Source: Clostridiaceae bacterium
GTDB taxonomy: Bacteria; Bacillota; Clostridia; Oscillospirales; Acutalibacteraceae
Assembly: GCA_016295355.1 (NCBI GenBank)
Contig: JAEDLK010000009.1
Span: 1 to 50,600, forward strand
Length of the DNA: 50,600 bases
Direction: 5' to 3'
Shown here piece by piece: positions 41,943 through 50,543 of this stretch (positions are counted from its first letter, which is position 1; every line of letters starts with the position of its first letter). The translations under genes and the position numbers were made by a program. Below the pieces are notes generated by a model. That model did not search any database. It saw nothing but the letters and a program-made list of their open reading frames with translations, and had not been told where the DNA came from.

Positions 41943-42869
41943 CTATAATTCAAGACCTGTGGTTTTGTCAACACCCATTACGATATTCATACACTCAACC
42001 GCTGCTCCCGAAGCACCCTTGCCGAGGTTATCGTAACGGGAAATAAGCAGAATTCGATCACCGTTGCCGGCAACCGAAATTTCCATATTATCCTTGCCCG
42101 AAAGCCTGTTTGCCGAAACAAACCCGCCTTCATCTACGTTATCGTTATACCTAACAATAGAATTACTGTATGTATCTTTATATACTCTCTTAATGTCCTC
42201 TGCTGTGCCGTTTAGTTGACCTTTGAAGAGGGGTACCGTCACAGCCATGCCACTGTAAAAATCATCCACAATGGGAGAAAAAATCGGTGGGTTGGCAAGT
42301 CCGCAAATTGCCGTCATTTCAGGCAAATGCTTGTGCATCTGTGAAAGCCCGTACTGTCTCGGCGCAGAAAGCAGGGAATCCCTCTCTTGGCTTTCATACT
42401 CGGCGATCATTTTTTTGCCGCCACCGCTGTATCCCGTCACCGAAAAGCAGGTGAGCAACGCGTCCTTGCTTAAAATACCCGCCTCCACAAGCGGAAAAAT
42501 GAGTGAAATGAAGCCACTCGCATGACATCCGGGAACGGCTATGCGCTTTGAATTAGCAATTTTTTGCTCTATGAAAGGCGAAATCTCCGGAAAACCGTAT
42601 ACCCAAAATGGATTTGTGCGGTGTGCAGTAGAGGTGTCGATGATAACCGTGTTTTCGTTACCTACAAGTGAGACCGCTTCTCTAGCCGCCTCATCCGGCA
42701 GGCAGAGAAAGGCAATATTAGCCGCATTCAGAGCCTCTTTTCTTGCAGCCGAATCCTTGCGGAATGCTTCCGAAAGGCGGATTAGTTCAATATCCTTTCG
42801 GCTTTCAAGCCTTTCGTAAATTCTAAGACCGGTTGTTCCGGCGCTTCCGTCAATAAATACCTTTGTCAT
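41943..42869 (-). CDS. argC: N-acetyl-gamma-glutamyl-phosphate reductase (short type 2)
   Basis: 308 residues, NADPH-dependent. It reduces acetylglutamyl phosphate to the semialdehyde. The Rossmann motif DGSAGTTGLRI, DTSTAHRT and the catalytic Cys in VPGCHASGFI are clear. At about 310 residues it belongs to the shorter type 2 enzymes, not the 340-residue type 1 found in many Bacillota. It overlaps argH by 20 bases. Confidence 0.95.
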   Translation of the reverse strand: MTKVFIDGSAGTTGLRIYERLESRKDIELIRLSEAFRKDSAARKEALNAANIAFLCLPDEAAREAVSLVGNENTVIIDTSTAHRTNPFWVYGFPEISPFIEQKIANSKRIAVPGCHASGFISLIFPLVEAGILSKDALLTCFSVTGYSGGGKKMIAEYESQERDSLLSAPRQYGLSQMHKHLPEMTAICGLANPPIFSPIVDDFYSGMAVTVPLFKGQLNGTAEDIKRVYKDTYSNSIVRYNDNVDEGGFVSANRLSGKDNMEISVAGNGDRILLISRYDNLGKGASGAAVECMNIVMGVDKTTGLEL

Positions 42870-44241
42870 CTAAAAACTCCGTAATATATTTTATCTGAAC
42901 TTCAACCGAAGCGGCACCCGTTCCGCCTGCCGAAATTCGTTTTTTGACGCAGGTGTCAAGCGAAATTTCATGGTACAAATCTTGGTCAAATAAGCGGTCA
43001 AACTCTTTGTATTTTTCAAGCGGTACGGTCTCTAAAACAAGCCCGTTATCAATACAGTGGGCGACAATTTCACCCACCTTTTTATAGGCTGTTCTAAAAG
43101 GCACACCTTTTTTAACCAAATAATCGGCAAGATCTGTAGCGTTAATAAAGCCTTTTTTAGCTGCTTGGCGCATATTATCGGCCAAAACATGCATAGTAGC
43201 AATCATAGGCGTGAAAACTTCAAGGCATTTTTTAACGGTATCAACTGCGTCAAATATTGCTTCCTTATCCTCCTGCATATCTTTATTATAAGCAAGGGGA
43301 AGACCTTTAAGTGTGGTGAGCAGCGCCATTAAATCGCCGTAAACACGACCGGTTTTGCCACGGACAAGCTCCGCCATATCAGGGTTCTTCTTCTGTGGCA
43401 TTATGCTTGAACCCGTCGTGTAGCTGTCATCCAGTTCAATAAACTTAAACTCCCACGACGACCATAGCACAATTTCCTCTGAAAAACGGGAAAGATGCAT
43501 CATAACCAGGGAAAATGCAGCAAGCAATTCTACGCAAAAATCACGGTCAGAAACGCCGTCAATACTGTTAAGCGCAATCCCAGTAAAGCCAAGCTTTTGA
43601 GCCTCAAATTCACGGTCGGTATTATACGTCGTTCCCGCAAGGGCACAAGAGCCGATCGGGGAAGAGGACATCATTCTTTTGTGTGCATCCTGTACTCTGT
43701 CGAAATCGCGGATAAACATCATTGCATAGGCTAAAATATGGTGTGCAAAGGTAATCGGTTGAGCTCGCTGAAGATGCGTATATCCCGGCATAATATCATT
43801 CTTATGCTCCTTTGCCAGGTCACGGATAGCCATAATAAGCTCTTTTAATAGCTTGCCTATTTCCTCGCACTCATTTGCAAGATGAAGCCTCATATCAAGC
43901 GCTACCTGATCGTTACGGCTTCTTGCGGTGTGAAGTTTCTTGCCTGCTTCGCCGATACGCTTTGTCAGCTCGGATTCTACGAACATATGTATGTCTTCGG
44001 CATCCATATCAAACGAAAGCTTACCGCTTTCTAAATCTTCAAGAATTGAAGATAGACCGTTAATAATTTGTGCCTTTTCGCCGTCCGTTATTAAACCTTG
44101 CTTACCCAGCATTTGAGCATGCACAATCGAACCGGTAATATCCTGCTTATACATCCGAGAATCAAAGTGAATTGACGAGTTGAAATCGTCCGCCGTACTG
44201 TCAAGTGCTTTCTGAAACCTGCCTGCCCACATCTTATCCAT
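42850..44241 (-). CDS. argH: Argininosuccinate lyase
   Basis: 463 residues. It splits argininosuccinate into arginine and fumarate, the last pathway step. N-terminus KMWAGRFQKALDSTADDFNSS, HTARSRNDQVALD, GYTHLQRAQP and the fumarase-superfamily signature GSSIMPQKKNPD with the catalytic Ser. Complete length. It is the second gene of the operon, 26 bases after argG. Confidence 0.97.
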   Translation of the reverse strand: MDKMWAGRFQKALDSTADDFNSSIHFDSRMYKQDITGSIVHAQMLGKQGLITDGEKAQIINGLSSILEDLESGKLSFDMDAEDIHMFVESELTKRIGEAGKKLHTARSRNDQVALDMRLHLANECEEIGKLLKELIMAIRDLAKEHKNDIMPGYTHLQRAQPITFAHHILAYAMMFIRDFDRVQDAHKRMMSSSPIGSCALAGTTYNTDREFEAQKLGFTGIALNSIDGVSDRDFCVELLAAFSLVMMHLSRFSEEIVLWSSWEFKFIELDDSYTTGSSIMPQKKNPDMAELVRGKTGRVYGDLMALLTTLKGLPLAYNKDMQEDKEAIFDAVDTVKKCLEVFTPMIATMHVLADNMRQAAKKGFINATDLADYLVKKGVPFRTAYKKVGEIVAHCIDNGLVLETVPLEKYKEFDRLFDQDLYHEISLDTCVKKRISAGGTGAASVEVQIKYITEFLDDKGIY

Positions 44242-44267
44242 CAGTTTTCTCCGTTCCTTATCGCTGA

Positions 44268-45497
44268 CTATTTAAGCCCGTTTTTAGCCTTCATTTTTGC
44301 ATAAACCTTTGTCGGCAGACCGTAAAGATTGATAAATCCTGCAGAATCTGCCTGATTATAAACCTCGTCCTCATCAAAGGTCGCAATTTCGGGGTCATAG
44401 AGTGAGTAAGGAGAGGTGACACCCGCATTGATCATATTCCCTTTGTAAAGCTTTAAGGTAACATCGCCGGTAACGGTCTTCTGGGTGGTCTTTACAAAGG
44501 AAAGAATAGCCTCTGTAAGCGGTGTGAACCACTGTGCATTGTAAACAAGCTCGGCCAACTTTTGTGCTACAAGCGACTTGTAATGGGCCGTTTCCTTATC
44601 AAGACAGATACTTTCAAGGACACTGTGCGCCTTGTAAAGAATGGCACCGCCCGGAGTCTCATAAACGCCCCGGCACTTCATACCCACGAGACGGTTTTCA
44701 ACAATATCAAGAAGTCCTATGCCGTTTTCGCCGCCTAATTGATTGAGTACCGTAACCAACTCAACCGAATCCATTTCTTTGCCGTCAACGGCGGTAGGAA
44801 CACCTTTTTCAAAGTGAAGTGTTACATAGGTCGGCTTATCGGGAGCCATTTCGGGAGAAACGCCCATCTCGAGAAAGCCTTCTTTATTATAGTTAGGTTC
44901 GTTTTTCGGATCCTCAAGGTCAAGACCCTCGTGCGACAGGTGCCAGATGTTTTTATCCTTTGAATAATTGGTCTCACGGTTGATTTTAAGAGGAACATTA
45001 TGCGCTTCGGCGTAATCGATTTCCTCCTCACGCGACTTAATATCCCATTCACGCCAAGGAGCAATGATCGGCATATCGGGAGCAAAAGCTTTAATAGCAA
45101 GCTCAAAACGAACCTGGTCATTGCCCTTACCGGTACATCCGTGGCAGATAGCGTCCGCACCTTCGGCAAGAGCTATTTCGGCTATGCGCTTTGCAATAGG
45201 CGGACGGGCAAAAGCCGTGCCTAACATATATTCCTCATATAAAGCACCGGCTTGAACGCAAGGGAAAACGTAATCGTCAAGAAATTCCTTTGTAAGGTCT
45301 TCAATGTAAATCTTTGAAGCACCTGTCTTTAGCGCCTTCTCTTCAAGGCCCTCAAGCTCACTTGCCTGACCTACATTTCCCGAAACGGCAATAATTTCGG
45401 GATTATTGTAGTTTTCCTTGAGCCACGGAATGATGATAGAAGTGTCAAGACCGCCTGAATACGCAAGTACAACCTTTTTGATTTCATTTTTATTCAT
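44268..45497 (-). CDS. argG: Argininosuccinate synthase
   Basis: 409 residues. It joins citrulline and aspartate using ATP. The PP-loop reads LAYSGGLDTSI near residue 10; CHGCTGKGNDQVRFE, REWDIKSREEEIDYA and the C-terminal PSYSLYDP-like segment follow. Start ATG 45497 lies seven bases after GGAGG; an ATG 21 bases further up is within that site. It is the first gene of the arginine operon, directly behind the regulated promoter. Confidence 0.97.
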   Translation of the reverse strand: MNKNEIKKVVLAYSGGLDTSIIIPWLKENYNNPEIIAVSGNVGQASELEGLEEKALKTGASKIYIEDLTKEFLDDYVFPCVQAGALYEEYMLGTAFARPPIAKRIAEIALAEGADAICHGCTGKGNDQVRFELAIKAFAPDMPIIAPWREWDIKSREEEIDYAEAHNVPLKINRETNYSKDKNIWHLSHEGLDLEDPKNEPNYNKEGFLEMGVSPEMAPDKPTYVTLHFEKGVPTAVDGKEMDSVELVTVLNQLGGENGIGLLDIVENRLVGMKCRGVYETPGGAILYKAHSVLESICLDKETAHYKSLVAQKLAELVYNAQWFTPLTEAILSFVKTTQKTVTGDVTLKLYKGNMINAGVTSPYSLYDPEIATFDEDEVYNQADSAGFINLYGLPTKVYAKMKAKNGLK

Positions 45498-45539
45498 GAT
45501 TATTCCTCCAAATTGCATATTTTTAATTTCTATGCATAA

Positions 45540-45568
45540 ATTATACCATATACAGAATAAATATGCAA
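45540..45568 (-). promoter_or_regulatory. Promoter of the arginine operon with ARG-box-like operator
   Basis: On the minus strand: -35 TTGCAT (complement of 45563-45568), a 17-base spacer and -10 TATAAT (complement of 45540-45545). TGCATATTTATTC (complement of 45555-45567) overlaps the -35 and fits the ArgR/AhrC core TGNATWWWWATNC. A second, weaker copy (TGCATAGAAATTA) follows the -10. Repression by ArgR when arginine is plentiful is the natural inference. Confidence 0.75.
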
Positions 45569-46035
45569 TAGTTTTTTGGAAATTCTTAAGATTTTACTTC
45601 CCGTACAGTTATGTAAACACATTGTAGATTTTTTTGTTTATTTTCAACTAAACTTTCCAAACAAAACAGCACCATAACGCTTTGTGTTCTCAAATATAGC
45701 AAAGGGTCAGACAAGAGAGAGCCTACACGGTTTTTGTTATGATCATGGCTTAATGGTTGTCGGTTCTTATCTGTGCGTGCTTTGTTGTTTAAGCGTCACC
45801 GAACACTATTTTTCTATTGTCTTGATTTCGTTCGGGCTGCCGACGATTGGTTTTCTTGTTATGTTACGGTGCCGTCGACATGGTGACCGGCATGGACGGA
45901 TGGCGTCCGGACAGCTCTTGGTGCCATCGGTAATTTGACTGCGTCTGTTTGCTGATTTCGGCATTCGAAAATGACGGTATGGCAGCTGTGTACATCCTCA
46001 CGGTAGTTTTAATCGATTGTATATTTTGGTTTGAT
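45569..46035. other. Intergenic region upstream of the arginine operon
   Basis: About 470 bases. No intact gene. Its right part contains hydrophobic coding-like fragments in more than one frame (see the pseudogene entry). No promoter for the plus strand was recognised. Confidence 0.5.
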
Positions 46036-46050
46036 AAAAAAAGACCGTAA
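45690..46050 (+). pseudogene. Possible remnant of a small membrane protein gene
   Basis: Frame at 45684 gives two hydrophobic stretches (VVGSYLCVLCCLSV and FSIVLISFGLPTIGFLVML) before losing coherence near 45870. A different frame from about 45935 to the stop at 46048-46050 gives another (AAVYILTVVLIDCIFWF) ending FDKKRP. Together they look like three helices of a frameshifted membrane protein. No start with a ribosome binding site remains. The family is not recognised; chance hydrophobicity cannot be excluded. Confidence 0.3.
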
Positions 46051-46080
46051 GCGATTCCGGTAACTCGCTTACGATCGGTT
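46036..46080 (-). terminator. Terminator of tspO
   Basis: Hairpin formed by AGACCGTAAGCGA (about 46042-46054) and TCGCTTACGATCGGTTT with one bulged base, followed in the minus direction by seven T. It begins right after the tspO stop. Confidence 0.85.
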
Positions 46081-46557
46081 TTATGAGTTCAAAATATAAA
46101 TGCCTATATTTAAGTAGGCGGCAAAGGCGACCCAAAGTAAATAAGGGATTTGCAGATAGGCGGCTGTTTTATCATATCTTTTATAGTGCAAAATAGTCAG
46201 TAAAATGGAGAACCACAACAGAATAATCCAGATAAAGGAAAACAGAAACATCCTTCCGTTGAAAAAGATGATACTCCACCAAAAATTAAAAAACAAGCTA
46301 ACAGCGTAAATTGTTAACGCAATAAAGACGCCGGATGGATCTTTTCGGAAATGCTGATAGATCATGGCCGCGCTGATTCCCATGAGGATAAATAAAAACG
46401 TCCAAACTATGGGAAACAGGATAGACGGAGGCGACAGAGGGGGTGTTTGAATGGTTTCGTACAAGTCCATATTGTTTTTGGTTAGAAGTGCCGACAGACC
46501 GCCGACCCCAAGTGAAATAACCAAACTTATCAGATAGGGCTTCCATTTTTTCCACAT
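46081..46557 (-). CDS. tspO: TspO/MBR (translocator protein) family membrane protein
   Basis: 158 residues with five predicted membrane helices. Family pattern: TPPLSPPSILFPIVWTFLFILMGISA, NFWWSIIFF and the last helix LLWVAFAAYLNIGIYIL. TspO proteins bind tetrapyrroles and act in stress responses; the ligand here is unknown. GAGGTG precedes the start at 46557. A longer frame from 46593 lacks support. It is divergent from the SGNH hydrolase gene. Confidence 0.93.
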   Translation of the reverse strand: MWKKWKPYLISLVISLGVGGLSALLTKNNMDLYETIQTPPLSPPSILFPIVWTFLFILMGISAAMIYQHFRKDPSGVFIALTIYAVSLFFNFWWSIIFFNGRMFLFSFIWIILLWFSILLTILHYKRYDKTAAYLQIPYLLWVAFAAYLNIGIYILNS

Positions 46558-46612
46558 ATGGTTCACCTCAATATAAGCGTATGCCTTTATCAATAATTCT
46601 ATTCATTTTTTC

Positions 46613-46641
46613 TTGAAAAACAAACGGGAATATGCTATGAT
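46613..46641 (+). promoter_or_regulatory. Promoter of the SGNH hydrolase gene
   Basis: TTGAAA (46613-46618), a 17-base spacer and TATGAT (46636-46641), 25 bases before the ATG at 46667. Confidence 0.7.
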
Positions 46642-46666
46642 GATAAAAACAGATAGGGGTGCTTTT

Positions 46667-47455
46667 ATGAAGATAGAGGCTATGTTTGATTCTAACGAAA
46701 AACCGCTTGATACTTTGGTGAGTGACGGCGGCTTTTGCGGTATTTTTCGCACCATTGGTTGCATTGGCGACAGCCTTTCCTCCGGTGAATTTGAGGCCTT
46801 CAATGATAAGAACGAACGTTGTTGGCATGATTGCTATGAGTACTCATGGGGCCAGTATATGGCTCGCACTCTGGGAAACACCGTTTATAACTTTTCAAAA
46901 GGCGGTATGACCGCTAAATGTTATATGGAGAGCTTTGCGGAGGAAAAGGACTTTTTTAATCCCGAAAAGCAATGCCAGGCCTATATCATTGCTATGGGTT
47001 GTAACGATATTACCGCTGCTCTTGAAAATGGAACCGATTTGGGCAATATGGCTGATATCAAAGAGGATTACCGTCATAACGCCGATAGTTTTGTCGGTTA
47101 TTATGCGGCCATCATCGCTCGTTATAAAGAAATCAGCCCGAAAGCAAAATTCTTTTTGGTGACCATGCCTATTACACCTGGTGATGACCCGAAACGGGCA
47201 GCTTTAAGAGAGGCACATGCCGGTTTGGTTAACGAAATAGCGTCGCATTTTGAGAATTGCTATGTGATTGATTTGCGTAAATATGCGCCTGTTTATGGTG
47301 ATGCGTTCCATGATGCCTTCTATCTTAACGGTCATTTAAGTGCCGCCGGATATTTGTTTACGGCGCGTATAATGATGAGCTATATTGACTATATCATTCG
47401 CCATAACATGGCGGATTTTCGCAAAGTGGGTCTGGCAGAGATCGGCCTGCATTAA
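46667..47455 (+). CDS. SGNH/GDSL-family hydrolase
   Basis: 262 residues. Block I reads CIGDSLSSGEF (nucleophilic Ser), block II has Gly in YNFSKGGMTA, block III MGCNDITA (Asn), and block V is FYLNGHLSAAGYLF with the catalytic His. This is a complete SGNH catalytic set, as in esterases and acyl-sugar deacylases. There is no signal peptide, so it is probably cytosolic; the substrate is unknown. The start at 46667 follows ATAGGGG; the longer frame from 46613 overlaps the promoter. Confidence 0.88.
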   Translation: MKIEAMFDSNEKPLDTLVSDGGFCGIFRTIGCIGDSLSSGEFEAFNDKNERCWHDCYEYSWGQYMARTLGNTVYNFSKGGMTAKCYMESFAEEKDFFNPEKQCQAYIIAMGCNDITAALENGTDLGNMADIKEDYRHNADSFVGYYAAIIARYKEISPKAKFFLVTMPITPGDDPKRAALREAHAGLVNEIASHFENCYVIDLRKYAPVYGDAFHDAFYLNGHLSAAGYLFTARIMMSYIDYIIRHNMADFRKVGLAEIGLH

Positions 47456-47459
47456 GCGG

Positions 47460-47494
47460 CAAAAAAGCCCGGGAAATGTTCCGTGGCTTTTTTA
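47460..47494 (+). terminator. Terminator of the SGNH hydrolase gene
   Basis: AAAAAAGCC-CGGGAA / TTCCG-TGGCTTTTTT hairpin with a three-base loop and a T-run, a few bases after the stop. Confidence 0.85.
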
Positions 47495-47548
47495 CTGCAA
47501 AAACAATCACTGCATGAACGGGAATTTAAGGATGGGGGACTTCTTAAA

Positions 47549-49027
47549 ATGAAAATCGGATTTGATAATGAAAAGTATCTGAAAATGCAATCACAATACA
47601 TAGGAGAAAGAATTCAGGCGTTCCAGGGTAAACTGTACTTGGAACTCGGCGGAAAACTGTTTGATGATTTCCATGCATCCCGTGTATTGCCGGGTTTTCA
47701 ACCCGATAGCAAAATCAAAATGTTGCTTCACCTGAAGGATTTTGCTGAGATTGTTATTGCTATCAACGCCAATGATATTGAAAAAAACAAGATTAGAGGC
47801 GATTTGGGCATTACTTATGAATCGGATGTTGTGCGGTTAATTGACGCCTTTCGCGGCATGGGACTTTATGTCAGCAGTGTGGTGATTACCCAATATGCCG
47901 GTCAGTATCGAGCCGACCGTTTTAAGAAAAAACTGACCGAATTGGGTGTCGGCGTGTATCTGCATTATCCGATTGCCGGTTATCCCAACAATGTCCCGTT
48001 CATCGTGTCAGAAGAAGGCTACGGTCGCAATGAGTTTGTGGAAACCACCAAGCCGTTGGTCATTGTGACCGCTCCCGGGCCGGGCAGCGGCAAGTTAGCA
48101 ACTTGTCTGTCTCAGATGTACCATGAAAACAAACGGGGTGTTACAGCCGGTTATGCCAAGTTTGAAACATTCCCCATTTGGAATCTTCCGCTTAAGCACC
48201 CTGTTAACCTGGCTTATGAGGCGGCCACGGCTGACTTGAATGATTTGAACATGATCGATCCGTTTCATCTAGAGGCCTACGGCAAAATGACGGTCAATTA
48301 TAATCGCGATGTTGAAGCGTTCCCGCTTTTGAAAGCTATGTTAGAAGGAATTCTTGGCAAAAGTCCGTATCAGTCACCGACCGATATGGGCGTCAACATG
48401 GCTGGAAATTGCATTTTTGACGATGAGGCGGTGTGTGAGGCTGCCAAGCAAGAAATCATTCGCCGTTATTATAAGGTGACCTGCGACAAGGCCATGGGGC
48501 GTGTCGGTCAATCGGCTGTGATTAAGGCTGAATCCATCATGCAACAGGCCGGCGTATCCGCTGAACAGCGTTTGGTTGTGGAACCGGCCCTTAAGAAGGC
48601 CGAGATGACCGGCGCTCATGCCGTGGCCATCAGCTTGGATAACGGGACTATTGTCACCGGCAAAAGCAGTGAGCTTCTCGGCTCTGTTTCAGCGGCTCTC
48701 TTGAACGCCATGAAGGTGATGGCCGGCATTGAGGACGATGTACCGCTATTGGCACAGCCGATTATTGAACCAATCGTTAATTTGAAACGAGATGTCTTCC
48801 GTTCGGCCACTTCTCATTTGAATTCCAATGAGATGCTGATTGCGTTGTCCAGCAGTGCAGCGGTGAATCCGCAGGCCGAAAAGGCATTGAAACAGATTTA
48901 TCGGTTGCGTGGCATGGAACTGCATTCGTCGGTTATGTTGTGCGATGCTGATGAAAAGGTGCTCAAAAAGCTGGGCGTCAATTACACCTGTGAGCCGGTA
49001 AGACGAACGGCGAATCTTTACTCATAA
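47549..49027 (+). CDS. DUF1846 family protein
   Basis: 492 residues. The family start IGFDNEKYL..QS..I..RI..F.GKLYLE.GGKL.DD.HA.RVLPGF, then PGPGSGKLATCLSQMYHE and NMAGNCI.DDE, identify DUF1846. The segment APGPGSGKLATC looks like a nucleotide-binding loop. No enzymatic function is established that I know of. The start at 47549 follows GGGGGA; the frame could be extended to 47483 but that covers the preceding terminator. A weak hairpin (AAACCGG 49043 / CCGGTTT 49072) after the stop may terminate it. Confidence 0.92.
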   Translation: MKIGFDNEKYLKMQSQYIGERIQAFQGKLYLELGGKLFDDFHASRVLPGFQPDSKIKMLLHLKDFAEIVIAINANDIEKNKIRGDLGITYESDVVRLIDAFRGMGLYVSSVVITQYAGQYRADRFKKKLTELGVGVYLHYPIAGYPNNVPFIVSEEGYGRNEFVETTKPLVIVTAPGPGSGKLATCLSQMYHENKRGVTAGYAKFETFPIWNLPLKHPVNLAYEAATADLNDLNMIDPFHLEAYGKMTVNYNRDVEAFPLLKAMLEGILGKSPYQSPTDMGVNMAGNCIFDDEAVCEAAKQEIIRRYYKVTCDKAMGRVGQSAVIKAESIMQQAGVSAEQRLVVEPALKKAEMTGAHAVAISLDNGTIVTGKSSELLGSVSAALLNAMKVMAGIEDDVPLLAQPIIEPIVNLKRDVFRSATSHLNSNEMLIALSSSAAVNPQAEKALKQIYRLRGMELHSSVMLCDADEKVLKKLGVNYTCEPVRRTANLYS

Positions 49028-49124
49028 AAGTATGCGGTGGCCAAACCGGATGACAGTTTGCATTTCGTTTGCCGGTTTTCGTTATTGGATACTGTATCTG
49101 TGGAAATGATTTTAGGAGTGCAGA

Positions 49125-50378
49125 ATGGTTAAAAGAGAGATTAACAGAACGGTAACGCAAAAGAGAATCTACCTCTGGAATGCTGCAGGCAGTTTATGTA
49201 ATGCTGGCGCCAGTGTTATTTTGCTCTGGGCTGTTACTCGTTTGGCCGGTCCGATTGCCGGGGGGATTTTCTCCATTGCTTTCGCCGTAGCACAACAGAT
49301 GTTGACAGTGGCCAGCTTTGAAAGTGCTACCTATCAGGTGACCGACGGTCGCAATGTCTATCGGTTCGGCACCTATTGTGCTTTAAGGTTGATTCTGTAT
49401 CTCTTGTCGGTTCTGATTGGTTTTGTTGTTGCCGTCTTTTCGGGTTATTCAATCTATAAATGCTTGGTTGTGTTGTTCCTTTGCCTGTATAAGGGGTTAG
49501 ACTCGTTTAATGCGACCTTTTCGGCTTCATTACAGCGACACGGCCGTTTAGACATCGGCGGTAAGTCTTTTGCTTTGCGCATTTGCTTTTCAACGGCTAT
49601 CTTTATTGTTGTTATGGCCGTCACCAAAGAACTGCTTACCGGTGCGATTTCTATGCTGGCGTTTTCAGTGCTTTGGGAATTCTTTTATGAAATGCCGTAT
49701 ACAGACCATTATGAAAAGATCAAGTTGGATTTTTCGGTAAAACCCATGATCAGCCTGACTATGGAGTGTTTGCCGCTGTTTTTGGGCAGTTTTTTGATGA
49801 TGTATATTTGTAATGCACCCAAGTATGCGGTGGATCGTATTTTGGTAGACGAAGCCTTGAATACCGACTTTGGTATATTGATGATGCCATCCGCCGTTAT
49901 CAGCCTGTTGAGTATTTTTATTTACCGACCTGTTTTGACCAAGCTGACCGATTGGTGGCTGAACGGGGAAGTGGGTTGCTTTGTACAGAGTATTGCCAAG
50001 ATGGGTCTCCTGGTGTTATTACTGACCGGTATTTGCGTGTTGGGTGCCTTCTGGTTGGGCATTCCGGTCTTATCCTTGCTGTTCGGTTTGGATTTATCAC
50101 CGTACAGATCTGCGCTTTGCCTGATTGTTGCCGGCGGTGGTATGTATGCGCTGGCGAATCTTTTGTATAATGCCATTGTGATTTTTAGAAAACAACGGTT
50201 GATGATTGTCATGTATGCTGTTTCGGCGGCCTTTGCTTTTGTGATGGCTCCCATTATGGTAAAACATAACGGTTTAGAGGGTGGCTCAGTTACCTATTTG
50301 CTCTCCACAATGGTATTGGCATCCTCGATGACGGCACTGTTCGCATTTCTTGTTCGCAAAAATACGAAAAAAAGTTAA
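49125..50378 (+). CDS. Polysaccharide flippase-like (MOP superfamily) membrane protein
   Basis: 417 residues with about 12 hydrophobic segments, starting YLWNAAGSLCNAGASVILLW as in Wzx-type lipid-linked oligosaccharide flippases and MATE relatives. PKYAVDRIL in the middle is a common flippase motif. It probably moves lipid-linked sugar intermediates across the membrane, but no glycosyltransferase genes are adjacent, so the substrate is open. RBS AGGAG eight bases before ATG. The membrane topology was judged by eye. Confidence 0.82.
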   Translation: MVKREINRTVTQKRIYLWNAAGSLCNAGASVILLWAVTRLAGPIAGGIFSIAFAVAQQMLTVASFESATYQVTDGRNVYRFGTYCALRLILYLLSVLIGFVVAVFSGYSIYKCLVVLFLCLYKGLDSFNATFSASLQRHGRLDIGGKSFALRICFSTAIFIVVMAVTKELLTGAISMLAFSVLWEFFYEMPYTDHYEKIKLDFSVKPMISLTMECLPLFLGSFLMMYICNAPKYAVDRILVDEALNTDFGILMMPSAVISLLSIFIYRPVLTKLTDWWLNGEVGCFVQSIAKMGLLVLLLTGICVLGAFWLGIPVLSLLFGLDLSPYRSALCLIVAGGGMYALANLLYNAIVIFRKQRLMIVMYAVSAAFAFVMAPIMVKHNGLEGGSVTYLLSTMVLASSMTALFAFLVRKNTKKS

Positions 50379-50386
50379 AAATATGG

Positions 50387-50415
50387 TTGCCAAATCGTCA
50401 ATAATCGTGTATAAT
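50387..50415 (+). promoter_or_regulatory. Promoter of tRNA-Gly
   Basis: TTGCCA (50387-50392), a 17-base spacer and TATAAT (50410-50415), 10 bases before the mature tRNA. Confidence 0.8.
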
Positions 50416-50425
50416 TGACGGGTAG

Positions 50426-50499
50426 GCAGGCGTAGTTTAGTGGCAGAACATCAGCTTCCCAAGCTGAATGTGTGGGTTCGATTCCCATCGCCTGCTCCA
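50426..50499 (+). tRNA. tRNA-Gly (anticodon CCC)
   Basis: Cloverleaf with acceptor GCAGGCG/CGCCTGC, anticodon loop TTCCCAA (CCC, reads GGG glycine codons), T-loop GGTTCGATTCC and an encoded CCA. Confidence 0.95.
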
Positions 50500-50502
50500 A
50501 CA

Positions 50503-50539
50503 AAAAAGGAACTTTTGTCTACCAAAAGTTCCTTTTTGT
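50503..50539 (+). terminator. Terminator after tRNA-Gly
   Basis: AAAAGGAACTTTTG / CAAAAGTTCCTTTT hairpin with a five-base loop, followed by TTTTTG. Confidence 0.9.
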
Positions 50540-50543
50540 TTAT

